Positions 20,648 to 32,636 of a DNA stretch of 64,000 nucleotides are shown piece by piece. Each line of letters begins with the position of its first letter. Position 1 is the first letter of the stretch. The position numbers and the translations under genes are program-made. Source of the DNA: Juglans regia (Eukaryota > Streptophyta > Magnoliopsida > Fagales > Juglandaceae); NCBI RefSeq assembly GCF_001411555.2, contig NC_049911.1:36903340-36967339 (forward strand). The letters are read 5' to 3'. The notes under the pieces were generated by a model. It saw nothing but the letters and a program-made list of their open reading frames with translations. It did no database searches and was not told the DNA's origin.

Positions 20648-23200
20648 CTCTGTCTTTCTCAGAATTTCAGGAAAGCAGAAGAGGAGAGATTCGCTGGTTT
20701 TCTTTTCTCCTCTTCTTCCTTTTTTTTCTCTCGTTTTTAGCTGCTTTTCTCGTCTTCTAACTTCCGAGCTCAACTACGTCTGTCATTAGCTGCTTTTTAT
20801 TTTTTTTAAAGTTTTTTTTTATTTTATTATTCTTAAAATAATTAAATTATTCTACTCATAATTCATATACCACATATTTGATAAAAGAATAAAATTAAAG
20901 AAATCATAAAAATGATGGTGTGTGGTGTATGAGGCTTAAGAATAGAATTTTCTTATTTTATTTTATTAGCAATAAGAAAAACAGTGTTACATATTTTATT
21001 CAGAAATGCAATTTTATTATTTTCACACTACACATTAATATATAATTTATTATTTTTATTATTCTATTTAAATATATATATATATTTACATATCAATATA
21101 TATGTATTAAAATAAAAAAGATAAAAATAACAAATCACATATTGATACGTAGTATAGAAAATGATAAATATAATTCTTCATAACATAAAAGCAATTATTT
21201 AAAAATTAAGATTTAGCTCAAATGAGAAACTCAGATTTAAAAAAATAATAATTTTTTGATAAAATAATAATTTTTTTATCAATTATGGTAATTTTTAGCA
21301 CTCTTGGATTAATCTCTATTAATTTAAAAAAATTATTTATAATTTTTTACAATACACACCAATATGTGATTTATCATTTTTATCTTTTTATTTAAATATA
21401 TATGTTTATACATCAATCTGTGTGTGTTTAAATAAAATGATAAAAATAACAAATCATATATTGGTATGTGTTATAGGAAATAATAAGTATAATTTTTTTA
21501 AAATTAATAGAGATTAATCCAAGAGTGCTAAAAATTACTATAATTGAATAATTGCTTTTATGTCACGAAAAATTGTAAAAGTAATTGTGTTTATATTATA
21601 GCTTGTTAGCTAGTTTACGTGTTTCAATTTTTTTTTTAAGGGAAAATGTCATTATTTATTTATTAGAAAAATTTACATTATTGACCGGATACATGCAGGG
21701 ATATCCTCATATCAACTATTACCTCATAAACTAATTAATGCATTTGGTGCTCCACTAGTATGCTATTTTTCTTTATGATTAGTCTGGTCTTCACTACTAT
21801 TGATATTTTATACAGGCAAACGTCCAACTGACAGCATTCTGCTTAAACAAAGATTCAACATCACCCTTCATAGAAATAGAGGACTAAACCTATACAGAGA
21901 AACGTCCAATAAACAAACTCTTTTTTTTTTTTTAATTACTAAACAATAAGAAAAATACTAAGATAGATACGAAAAATGACGGATTATAATTTGGATCAAT
22001 TTTGGTAGACTTCAAAATCTGTGATGGTGAGTGAATGCACCATGCTTGTCTATTTTCAGTCACAAAAATCAGATATAAAAGATCTGATGGTAGTGATTCC
22101 CGGTGATTCGGCACGTGTGGCAAAAAAATTTGTCGAAAGAGATGGCACATAAGGACCATGGGTAGTGTTCACACGCGGTGATTTTTGCAAAACCGTCATT
22201 ATCCTCAAAACGATTTGCGGTCTAAAAGTCTTCTTATGCTATGTATGTTTCACAAAAGTTGAGAAAAAAGTATAAATATGATATATCTTTTTCGGCCTTG
22301 AAGGAAAAAAAAAAAAAAAAAACTAAGATAGCACCATCTTGATAAACAAAGTGGGTCAATAAAAAAACGAGGGAAGAAGAGGGAGAAAGCCTCCTCCGAC
22401 AAAACTCAGATCTACAGACTTTTTACGAGAGTTTGCCTAAGACTTTTTAACCAACCGTACGTATTTAAACTTTTAATCAAACTAATGAATGATGGATATA
22501 ATTGATAATCAAATTCTCACGTTGATAATTTAAATTTTAAATCAAATTATGTTGATATAAGGTGTAAAAATATTTAAATAAAATTATTCTTTATTTTTGA
22601 CATATCCATCTCGGATTGCACTCATTATCATCGATTAGAATCTCTATTTCAATTTATTACTTTGAAAGTAAGAAGTTGTGTCTCGTGAAATCACATCTTC
22701 CTCTTTCAACTTACAAATTTTAAAAAATTTAAAAATCAACGTTATGTTATTTTGTGAGTAATTTTATTTAAAGATTTTTACACCACACCATCCACATGAC
22801 ACAATACTATTCAATTTTTAAAATTTATGCCTCGTGTAGCTTTATCATTTTTGCCTTTATTTTGTAAAAATCCAGTTTCAAATTTGAGCTTAAAATCAAT
22901 CCGAAAATCTTTTTGATTTTTTTTAAATAGATATATTTTGCCATGAGTTTTATAAAAACTATATAGTGAAAATGCTTTAATATGAAGTTTTGACGGAATA
23001 GAAGCTAGTTAGGTTTTTTTTTTTTTTCTAGATTTTGCTAATAGATTATGAATTATAACTATCTACACTCTACAGTAGATTCCACCCAAAGAATCGCAGT
23101 CATGAACATATATCAGTTACGTTGGAACACATGAAAGAGTAATCTTACAAAAAAAAAAAAAAAACATGGGTTCTTTATGCGATATATGCATGAGATCGCC
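20648..23200. other. ATG3 upstream region, contig end
   Basis: No gene is visible. The sequence begins with the ATG3 5' leader (a TC-rich stretch on the minus strand to about 20780) and then becomes very AT-rich, with an imperfect inverted repeat built from 'caatatgtgatttatca' and 'tcttggattaatctctatt' blocks (about 21230-21545). It stops at a 100-N gap and is repeated at 29749-32322. Confidence 0.7.
21230..21545. repeat. Inverted-repeat (MITE-like) element upstream of ATG3
   Basis: The left side reads aatttttagcactcttggat followed by taatctctattaattt, and the right side reads attaatagagattaatccaa followed by gagtgctaaaaattac, an inverted copy. The centre carries two inverted copies of 'caatatgtgatttatcattttta'. 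The same structure is present at about 30352-30655 in the overlapping contig. Confidence 0.55.
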
Positions 23201-23300
23201 NNNNNNNNNNNNNNNNNNNNNNNNNNNNNNNNNNNNNNNNNNNNNNNNNNNNNNNNNNNNNNNNNNNNNNNNNNNNNNNNNNNNNNNNNNNNNNNNNNNN
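23201..23300. other. Assembly gap (100 N)
   Basis: Exactly 100 N, the usual filler for a gap of unknown size. The sequence on the left side is repeated up to 32322, and the sequence on the right side starts at a point that matches 14204. The flanks are therefore overlapping contig ends rather than neighbours. Confidence 0.98.
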
Positions 23301-26300
23301 TTTTTTGTGATTATTAGACCTCCACTTCAAACTATCACACTGTGCCAAAGGAGTCCCCATGGAATATAATAGACTGAAAAAATTTGAGACAATAGATAGT
23401 TCTCAATCATGAAAATCCCTATTAAAAAGAATATTCCACTGATGAGAACCATGAACAAATAACCGCATATCTGCCACTGAAGCCTCCCTATTAGCTGCAA
23501 TACGATAGAGAGCAAGAAAAGCCATTTCCAATGCATGATCACCACACCACACGTCTCGCCAAAAACGGATACGATTGCCTTCATCGGTTACAAAATGAAT
23601 CTGTTTTTCGAAACAAGGCCAGCCCTTCCTTATAAACTTCCCTAAACCCACACCATACCCCCCTCTCATTTCATTGGAACACCAACCACCTCAAGCAGCA
23701 CCATATCTAGTGTCTATAATCTCCTTCCACAATAATCCTCCTTCCAAGTGACATCTCCATAACCATTTCCCCAATAAAGCTTTATTAAAAGTTTTCAAAT
23801 TACACACTCCCCCCCTCCCCCCCCATATACAACTGGGGCACATACTGTCTTCCAACTAACCAAATGAAACTTTTTCTCCTCCCCCAAACCCCCCCATAAG
23901 AATGTCTTAAAGAGTTTCTCAATTCTATTCACCACCCCTGCAAGCATAGGAAACAGAGATAAGAAATATGTGGAGAGGTTAGTAAGGGTACTCTTAATAA
24001 GAATGAGACGACCCCCCTTCGATAAATACACCCGTTTCCAACCAGCCAACATTTTCTCTATCTTTTCCACTACATCATTTCATATAGCTCTAGTCTTGAA
24101 AATTACACCCAACGGAAGACCCAAATATTTCATTGGTAAAAAGAACACCTTACAATCCAAAAGGCTTGCTAAACTAAGGATATTTGAGACCGCACTCACC
24201 GGAAGCATCTCGGACTTACCAAGATTCACTTTAAGCCTTGACACTGCTTCAAAGCAAAGTAGCAATGCTCATAAGGTTTGGATCTGGCTATTACAAAAGA
24301 CTAAGGTGTCATCTGCAAAAAGAATGTGTGAAATGGTAATAAGGCCATCAGACCCACTGCCCACCTGAAAACCAGATAAGAAACCTACCCAAACAACAGC
24401 CTGCACCATCCGACTTAAAGTCTCCATAACTATAACAAACAAAATAGGAGAAAGAGGATCTCCCTGCCGTAAACCCCAAGAACTATAAAAAAAAACCAGC
24501 CAGTGTACCATTAACTAGAACTAAAAACTGGGCGGTTGAAATACAATGACGCATCCAAAAAATCCACCTATTCCCAAAGCCACACCTCTCAAGCAAGTAT
24601 AAGAGGAATTTTCAGTTCACATGATCATACGCCTTTTTAATGTCAAGCTTGCAAATAATACCTGAACCTCCCTCCCGCAGTCTATGATCCAAGCATTCAT
24701 TTGCAATAAGCACCGAATCAAGAATTTGTCTCCCACGGATAAATGCATTTTGAGGCTTGGAGATAATATGTTCCAGCACAGGGCTTAACCTGTTGGTTAG
24801 AACTTTCGAAATAATCTTATAAACACCAATAACCAGGCTTATAGGGCGGAAATCCTCAATAATCGAAGCCCCATGTTTCTTAGGAATGAAAGCAATGAAC
24901 GTCGCATTAAGGGATTTTTCAAACTTTTGAAAAGAGTGAAATTCACTAAAGACCTGCAAAACATCACCTTTCACTATGTTCCAACAAGTTTGAAAGAAAC
25001 CCATAGAAAACCCATCCGGGCCTTGTGCTTTATCCTTAGCCATCCCAGAGATAACCTTGTAGATCTCTTCTTCATCAAAAGGTCTATCCAAAACACTCAC
25101 AGTCTGAGAGTCAATTGCTTCAAAAGACAAGGCATCGAGCTTCAGCCTCCAAGAAACCGTTTCTGAGAGAAAGGTCTCATAATAGTGGACAATATGGTTT
25201 TCTAGCTCAGGGGGAAAAGATAGCACCTGAGAGCCTGAATGTAGCGACTCAATAGCGTTGTTGTGCCGATGTGAATTGGCCACTTTATGAAAGAACTTCT
25301 TACACTTATCATCTTCTTTCAACCAAAGGGTCTTGGATTTTTGGCGCCATAAAATCTCTTCCGATAACAAAATCCTATCCAAATTTGCCACAATCGTGCC
25401 CTTCCTCAATAACACCTCCCCCGAATTATCTCCCAATATTTCCTTGCCCTCTAACTCCTGCAATTCCTCCAACAATGTTGACTTCTGATCATCGATGTGG
25501 CCACAAACTTCCAAGTTCAACTTCTTCAGGTCTTGTTTCAATGCCTTCAGCTTGCCTGCAAGAACAAAACTTGGAATACCAATAAATTGATACGATGACC
25601 ACCAAGCACGCACCATCTCTACAAATCCATCCGATGTTAGCCACGTGTTTTCGAACTTAAAATACCGGCGACCCCTGTGAATGCCCCCACAATCTAATAA
25701 TATAGGAAAATGATTTGCGCTAATTCGGGCTATCCGTTTCTGACTGACTTCAGGATAGTGGGCTTCCCACGAAGGAGAGACGAGGAATCTGTCCAATTTT
25801 GACCACACTTGACCATTTGACCAAGTGTACTCCCCCCTATCAGAGGGGATCCATGAGATCCAGATAAAAAATGAACTCAGAGAACTCCTCCATGGCCACA
25901 GTGTTCCGATAATGCCCTGATCGCTCGCTTAGAAAGCAAGTAATGTTAAAATCACCCCCCATGCATCACGGCACATCCCATAGTGCGTATATGTCCGTCA
26001 ACTCCTCCCACAACCTTCTTCTCTCCCTATCCACATTAGGACCATAGGAGCCTATAAATACCCATTCTCATCCGTCAACAACATTTTTAAATAAAGTCGC
26101 AACCGAGAAATCTCCAATATACTCCTCAATCGCCTTAACCACTATTTTATCCCACAGTAATAATACTCCGCCTGAGGCTTCCCAAGAGGCTAAATAAGAT
26201 CAACCCACATACAAGCACCCTATAAACTCCGCACAATTCTTTTATCAATAAAACGCAACTTTGTTTCTTGAAAACAAACCACATCACCCTTCCACATTCG

Positions 26301-28413
26301 CAATAAAGATTTGATTCGAAGGCGTTTATTGCGATCATTGAGCCCCCGTACGTTCAAAGATAAAATCTTAGGCTTCATTTGGACATAGATTGCCCCTCCC
26401 TTTCAATCTATCGCTTCCGCCACTCCCTTTACATCATAATTGATGGAGCAAGTTAGCCTTTTAAGTTCTCTATCCCGTTTTGTGGCTGACTTCGAATAGC
26501 TATCTTCAAGTGCCACAAGAAGGGCCTTGAATTGTTCTTCGTAACCTCCAAAAGAAATCCCAATAACAGCTTGTAACTCCTCTACCTTCTTAAACACTCA
26601 ATTTGACGGACTACTCCCATATTTAGAACTGGGAGGAAGTGTACACAGAGGGGTTAAAACAGCCCCCTCTCCACCAACACTATTATTGTCAAACAGAGCC
26701 AATTGCATGTTTGACTCTGAACATGAGACACTAGTTGCAACAGATTCACTAGGTACCACAAGATTCAGAAAGTCCCATCCTAGCTTCAAAATCACCTCCC
26801 ACACAACCCCCCAACTTTTTTCCATAAAAAAAACCCATCTCTAGAGGAAAAAAACTTCTTGGAGAGCCCAAATCCTTCATTGGATTTGGAAGCCCACACT
26901 CCAGCATTACAGACGGCACAAAAAAGTCATTGGGACCTCCGACCACCACTCGGCTGCTTCTGTGCAGACTCCGGTGACAACATGTCCTTCTCAGCACTAC
27001 ACAACCGTTTCTCAAAAAACTGTCGGCTCAAAACTAGATCTTTGGAAGCTGCCGGCTCACTCTCCAAACCCCCAGACCTCGTCGGCGAACCTACCACCAT
27101 CGACGATGACCCCTGCTCACACGACGGCTTATGTGCACCTTCCGACAAGAAGATGGGTCTCACAGGATTAGTAATGACAAATTCCCTGAACTCTGCCAGC
27201 ATGACCACCGACGTCCCTGACCTCGCTAGCGAGTCCGCTACCAACGGCGTCAATCTCTGGGCCACCACTGGCGGTGGAGGTTGAGGCCCATTCAACGACG
27301 AGGGGATGACCTCGCTCGACTCCCTACGTCTCCACACAAGATTCACAGCCTGGGCCTGAGGCTGGGCCTGGGCCAGTGGAATCGGGTGAGCCTGTTGCCC
27401 CATACGGCCACACGAGTGGACCTGCGAACCAGTCCACTGGGCCACTTGAAAGGCCCTTGGTTGAAGCTCGTCTAAGTCCAAGCCCTTCCCCTTATAACCC
27501 ACAGCACACAGCCCACTGCGAGGGCCTATTTCCTGGCCCAACTCCAAACCCCACTTCAGCCCCTCCTCCACTCACCGTTTCACATGAGCCAAGTTAAGTT
27601 GCAAAGTACTCACTTGTTTCTCCATATCAACCACTGTGTAGCAGATTTTCCATATCCAGCCCCGACATGCACCTGCCAGTGCCATTCCCATTGTCGTGTT
27701 GTGCCTTCACCACTACTGTCCTTTCTGCAAATTTTGGCTCTTGTGACAAGGCCTCCTTGTACGAAGAGAAAACAAGGTGCCCCTGTCCCTGTCCCTGCCC
27801 CTGCAACAGAGAAGAAAACAGCCATGGACAACTTCCTCTGTTATTCCCCCCCAAAACAGAGGATGTATCAGCAAGTACCTTCAACATACCACCAAAATTT
27901 CTCCAACCTACCCTCATTCTCCCTTCCGGAATCACTACTAAACCACCCCTCTTCTCTTGACTAAACTCCAATAAGGAGAAAAAATTCCCATACGCGTTGC
28001 GCTATCTCTGCACCACCAAGACCTGAGACCCAACTCTTCTCGTTCTAAGGAAAACAGAGGAGCCCCCAAAGGCAAAGGCTATACCTTCCTTCACCATGAC
28101 AGCCAACCATCCCAATGCTTCTTGATCAATGATAAAGTATTTCACAATGCGACAACTACTTTCCGTGATTTTCCACCATCTTTCATTAACCTTCTTGAAC
28201 TCAAAGCACTTTTGATCAATGATAACATTCCTACTCGACCCCATCACGGCACAACAATTCATAAAACGCAGAAAAGAAAGAACTAAACACCACGGAATAT
28301 TTCCACCATACGCAGAAAATTACCAATGGCAAAAAGAAACAACATTTTTTCTCAAGTGTACGGAGAGAAAAAATTTAGAGAGAGAACCTCTCGATTTCAC
28401 TTAACATGAACGA
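23301..28413 (-). mobile_element. LINE, second copy (3' end lost at the gap)
   Basis: Allelic copy of the ATG3 intron-4 LINE. It lacks the last ~650 bp of its 3' end because the contig begins inside it. The right boundary is followed by gaggtgcaaatctt at 28414, as in the other copy. The RT-region reading frames (24612-25808 and others) are identical in translation to those at 15514-16710, including the same stop codons. Confidence 0.85.
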
Positions 28414-28467
28414 GAGGTGCAAATCTTAACAGGCTATTACAAAATAGTTTAAATAACAACAACTTAC

Positions 28468-29748
28468 AGGATCCGTTTCAATAAGGTTGTCAGGTTCATC
28501 ATACTCAGCCATGTCCGGAATATCTTCTTCCTCCTCACCCCCAAAGTATGAGGGAATTGATCGAATAGGATTTTTCTGACTGATTTCTAGGGTCTCCATG
28601 GAAGGCAAGTCATCATCCTCGTCATGTTTATTTTCTAAAATATGAAAAAAAAAAAATCAACAAGGCAAAGATCAAAAGGGTACACTTTGGTCAAAAAATT
28701 TCTAGCCCCAATTAGAAACACACCTTTTGGTTTCCCATGAGTTGCCAGCCAACCATCGTTATCTTCACCATCAAGTAGCACTTCGCCTCCAGCAGCTTCA
28801 TATTCTTCTTCTACAGACGCAGCCCTTCGCAGACAAGGAACTGAAAAGGAGGTTTAAAATTCCCAACGAACCAGGACACTAAAATTCAGGAAGTGAAAAA
28901 GTGAACAGAAAATAAATGACTTCGGTAAAGTGACACAGAATATTTGCGTAGGAAATGAAAAGAAAAGTTGCTCTTCTTCTGTTTTCAAAATTCGTTAAAC
29001 AAAACCAGGTTCTCTCGCCGGGTAGTTCTGCCGACAAATCTCATGTATGCATTGGTGATAAGATTGAATAGAGCACTCCTTTGTACGTTTCTAAAAAAAA
29101 ATACCGCATCTCACTGTACGATTTGTTAATGTGGACATCCGAATCGCGTTACGGCAATGCTGACAGGATTTTGGTACCGTCCCCAGATTTACATTGACTT
29201 GATTGGTAAATATAATGATACAAAAAATAATTTAAAAGTAAAAGAAACAAAAACTGCGACGGTGCCATTACCATTTCTAGTGATCAAGAACTGCTTTTCG
29301 GGTGGCAAGTATGGCTTCCGCTTGCTTGGTTCACCTGATTCCCTGCTCGAAATAGTTATCCACATTAAATTTCAATTTTTAAGGAATTAAAAATCCATAA
29401 TTTCATCCATCATAACTCATTATAATGTCATTTATGAATTATTCCGTACTTTTTTTGTTTAAAAATCCAGGTTATCGAATCAAAAGCATTTACTTGTCTA
29501 CAACATAAGATTTTGAAGAGAAATTTACAAGGAAACAGATAATTGGAGGGAGAAAAAGGTAAAATTGAACAAAATAATTAAAAATACCAAGACCATGTGG
29601 GACATTTGGAAACGAGATTATCGCCAGCGACGACGAATTCGGTGACGCTGAGAACACCTTTCTCCTTGAACGCAGAGACAGTGCGAGGACCAGTGATTCT
29701 CTCTACGGTGCCTTTGAAGGCTTCGTGAAGCTTCTGCGACAGCACCAT
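28468..29748 (-). pseudogene. ATG3: ATG3 exons 1-4, second copy (allele, not a separate gene)
   Basis: Exons 29588-29748, 29272-29342, 28724-28840 and 28468-28634 repeat ATG3 exons 1-4 with intact splice sites. Three amino-acid differences are visible: residue 9 (D in the first copy, E here), residue 117 (D/E) and residue 131 (I/T). Exons 5-9, including the catalytic cysteine, are absent because the contig starts inside intron 4. As annotated in place it would be a truncated gene; the context says it is the other haplotype of the same locus. Confidence 0.85.
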
Positions 29749-32636
29749 CTCTGTCTTTATCAGAATTTCAGGAAAGCAGAAGAGGAGAGATTCGCTGGTT
29801 TTCTTTTCTCCTCTTCTTCCTTTTTTTTCTCTCGTTTTTAGCTGCTTTTCTCTTCTTCTAACTTCTGAGCTCAACTACGTCTGTCATTAGCTGCTTTTTA
29901 TTTTTTTTATTTTTTTAAAAAAAATTTTTGGTTTTATTATTCTTAAAATAATTAAATTATTCTACTCATAATTCATATACCACATATTTGATAAGAGAAT
30001 AAAAGTAAATAAATCATAAAAAGAATGGTGTGTGGTGTATGAGGCTTAGGAATATAATGTTTCTTATTTTATTTTATTAGCAATAAGAAAAACAGTGTTA
30101 CATATTTTATTCAGAAATGTAATTTTATTATTTTCACACTACACATTAATATATAATTTATTATTTTTATTATTCTATTTAAATATATATATATATACAT
30201 ATCAATATATATGTATTAAAATAAAAAGATAAAAATAACAAATCACATATTGATACGTAGTATAGAGAATGATAAATATAATTCTTCATAACATAAAAGC
30301 AATTATTTAAAAATTAAGATTTAGCTCAAATGAGAAACTCAGATTTAAAAAAATAATAATTTTTTGATAAAATAATAATTTTTTTATCAATTATGGTAAT
30401 TTTTAGCACTCTTGGATTAATCTCTATTAATTTAAAAAATTTATTTATAATTTTTTACAATACACACCAATATGTGATTTATCATTTTTATCTTTTTATT
30501 TAAGTATATATGTTTATACATCAATCTGTGTGTGTTTAAATAAAATGATAAAAATAACAAATCATATATTGGTATGTGTTATAGGAAATAATAAGTATAA
30601 TTTTTTTAAAATTAATAGAGATTAATCCAAGAGTGCTAAAAATTACTATAATTGAATAATTGCTTTTATGTCACGAAAAATTGTAAAAGTAATTGTGTTT
30701 ATATTATAGCTTGTTAGCTAGTTTACGTGTTTCAAATATTTTTTTAAGGGAAAATGTCATTATTTATTTATCAGAAAAATTTACATTATTGACCGGATAC
30801 ATGCAGGGATATCCTCATATCAACTATTACCTCATAAACCAATTAATGCATTTGGTGCTCCACTAGTATGTTATTCTTCTTTATGACTAGTCTGGTCTTC
30901 ACTACTAATGATATTTTATACAGGTAAACGTCCAATTGACAGCATTTTGCTTAAGCAAAGATTCAACATCACCCTTCATAGAAATAGAGGACTAAACCTA
31001 TACAGAGAAACGTCCAATAAACAAACTCTTTTTTTTTTTAAATTACTAAACAATAAGAAAAATACTAAAATAGATACGAAAAATGATGGATTATAATTTG
31101 GACCAATTTTGGTAGATTTCAAAATCTGTGATGGTGAGTGAATGCACCACGCTTGTCTATTTTCAGTCACAAAAATCAGATATAAAAGATCTGATGGTGG
31201 TGATTTCCGGTGATTCGGCACGTGTGGCAAAAAAATTTGTCGAAAGAGGTGGCACATAAGGACCATGGGTAGTGTTCACACGCGGTGATTTTTGCAAAAC
31301 CATCATTATCCTCAAAACGATTTGCGGTCTAAAAGTCTTCTTATGCTATGTATGTTTCTCAAAAGTTGAAAAAAAAGTATAGATATGATATATCTTTTTC
31401 GGCCTTGAAGGAAAAAAAAAAAAAAAACTAAGATAGCACCATCTTGATAAACAAAGTGGGTCAATAAAAAAACGAGGGAAGAAGAGGGAGAAAGCCTCCT
31501 CCGACAAAACTCAGATCTACAGACTTTTTACAAGAGTTTGCCTAAGACTTTTTAACCAACCGTACGTATTTAAACTTTTAATCAAACTAATGAATGATCG
31601 ATATAATTGATAATCAAATTCTCACGTTGATAATTTAAATTTTAAAATTTATATTTTAAATCAAATTATGTTGATATAAGGTGTAAAAATATTTAAATAA
31701 AAATATTCTTTATTTTTGACATATCCATATCGGATTGCACTCATTATCATCGATTAGAATCTCTATTTCAATTTATTACTTTGAAAGTAAGAAGTTGTGT
31801 CTCGTGAAATCACATCTTCCTCTTTCAACTTACAAATTTTAAAAAATTTAAAAATCAACGTTATGTTATTTTGTGAGTAATTTTATTTAAAGATTTTTAC
31901 ACCACACCATCCACATGACACAATACTATTCAATTTTTAAAATTTATGCCTCGTGTAGCTTTATCATTTTTGCCTTTATTTTGTAAAAATCCAGTTTCAA
32001 ATTTGAGCTTAAAATCAATCCGAAAATCTTTTTGATTTTTTTTAAATAGATATATTTTGCCATGAGTTTTATAAAAACTATATAGTGAAAATGTTTTAAT
32101 ATGAAGTTTTGACGGAATAGAAGCTAGTTAGGTTTTTTTTTTTTTTTTTCTAGATTTTGCTAATAGATTATGAATTATAACTATCTACACTCTACAGTAG
32201 ATTCCACCCAAAGAATCGCAGTCATGAACATATATCAGTTACGTTGGAACACATGAAAGAGTAATCTTACAAAAAAAAAAAAAAAACATGGGTTCTTTAT
32301 GCGATATATGCATGAGATCGCCACACCCTCGATACATGAAGGTCGTAACATGGACAGCTGACTCAGTTACGCAGTCGGGTAACTCACAGTAGTATCCTCC
32401 ATCGTAAAAACCAATCCCTTTATTCAGATTACAAATTCATCCAAAATGGTTGTATATTTGAGCTGTATCCCTTTATTGTTCAGAACAGCTCTCTTGACTA
32501 CTAGTTTCAAGACAGTTGCATTTGGAGCTCTATCGGAGGACATTCACGTTATTTCCACACACCATACAGACTACAAGGCATTTCAAAATGATATACCGAT
32601 CAGAAATTTAGAAGTAAGGACTTACTGCAGGATGCC
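29749..32636. other. Spacer between ATG3 copy and quinone oxidoreductase gene
   Basis: AT-rich DNA without a supported gene. It repeats 20648-23200 up to 32322 and is unique from there to 32636, where the neighbouring minus-strand gene ends. The last ~300 bp presumably hold the 3' untranslated region of that gene. Confidence 0.65.

Larger units (their letters stand above)
23301..32322. repeat. Second copy of 14204-23200 (probable unmerged haplotype overlap)
   Basis: About 9.0 kb matches 14204-23200 in the same orientation, with an offset rising from 9097 to 9122 through small indels. The match starts at the first base after the gap and ends at the base matching the last base before the gap, which is an end-to-end overlap. 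The LINE-internal left 4 kb is nearly identical (one single-base indel seen); differences cluster from about 27.3 kb rightwards (SNPs, homopolymer changes, a short AT insertion near 31640). Two alleles placed in tandem explain this better than a real duplication. Confidence 0.85.

Noticed and set aside
20648..20773. 42-residue N-terminal extension of ATG3
   Set aside because: The conserved family N-terminus begins at 20647; the upstream part is low-complexity leader sequence.
23166..23369. Open frames spanning the N run
   Set aside because: They consist of unknown residues across an assembly gap.
28468..29748. A second, independent ATG3 gene
   Set aside because: It lacks exons 5-9, begins inside an intron at a contig edge and matches the first copy end to end; an allele of the same locus is the better reading.
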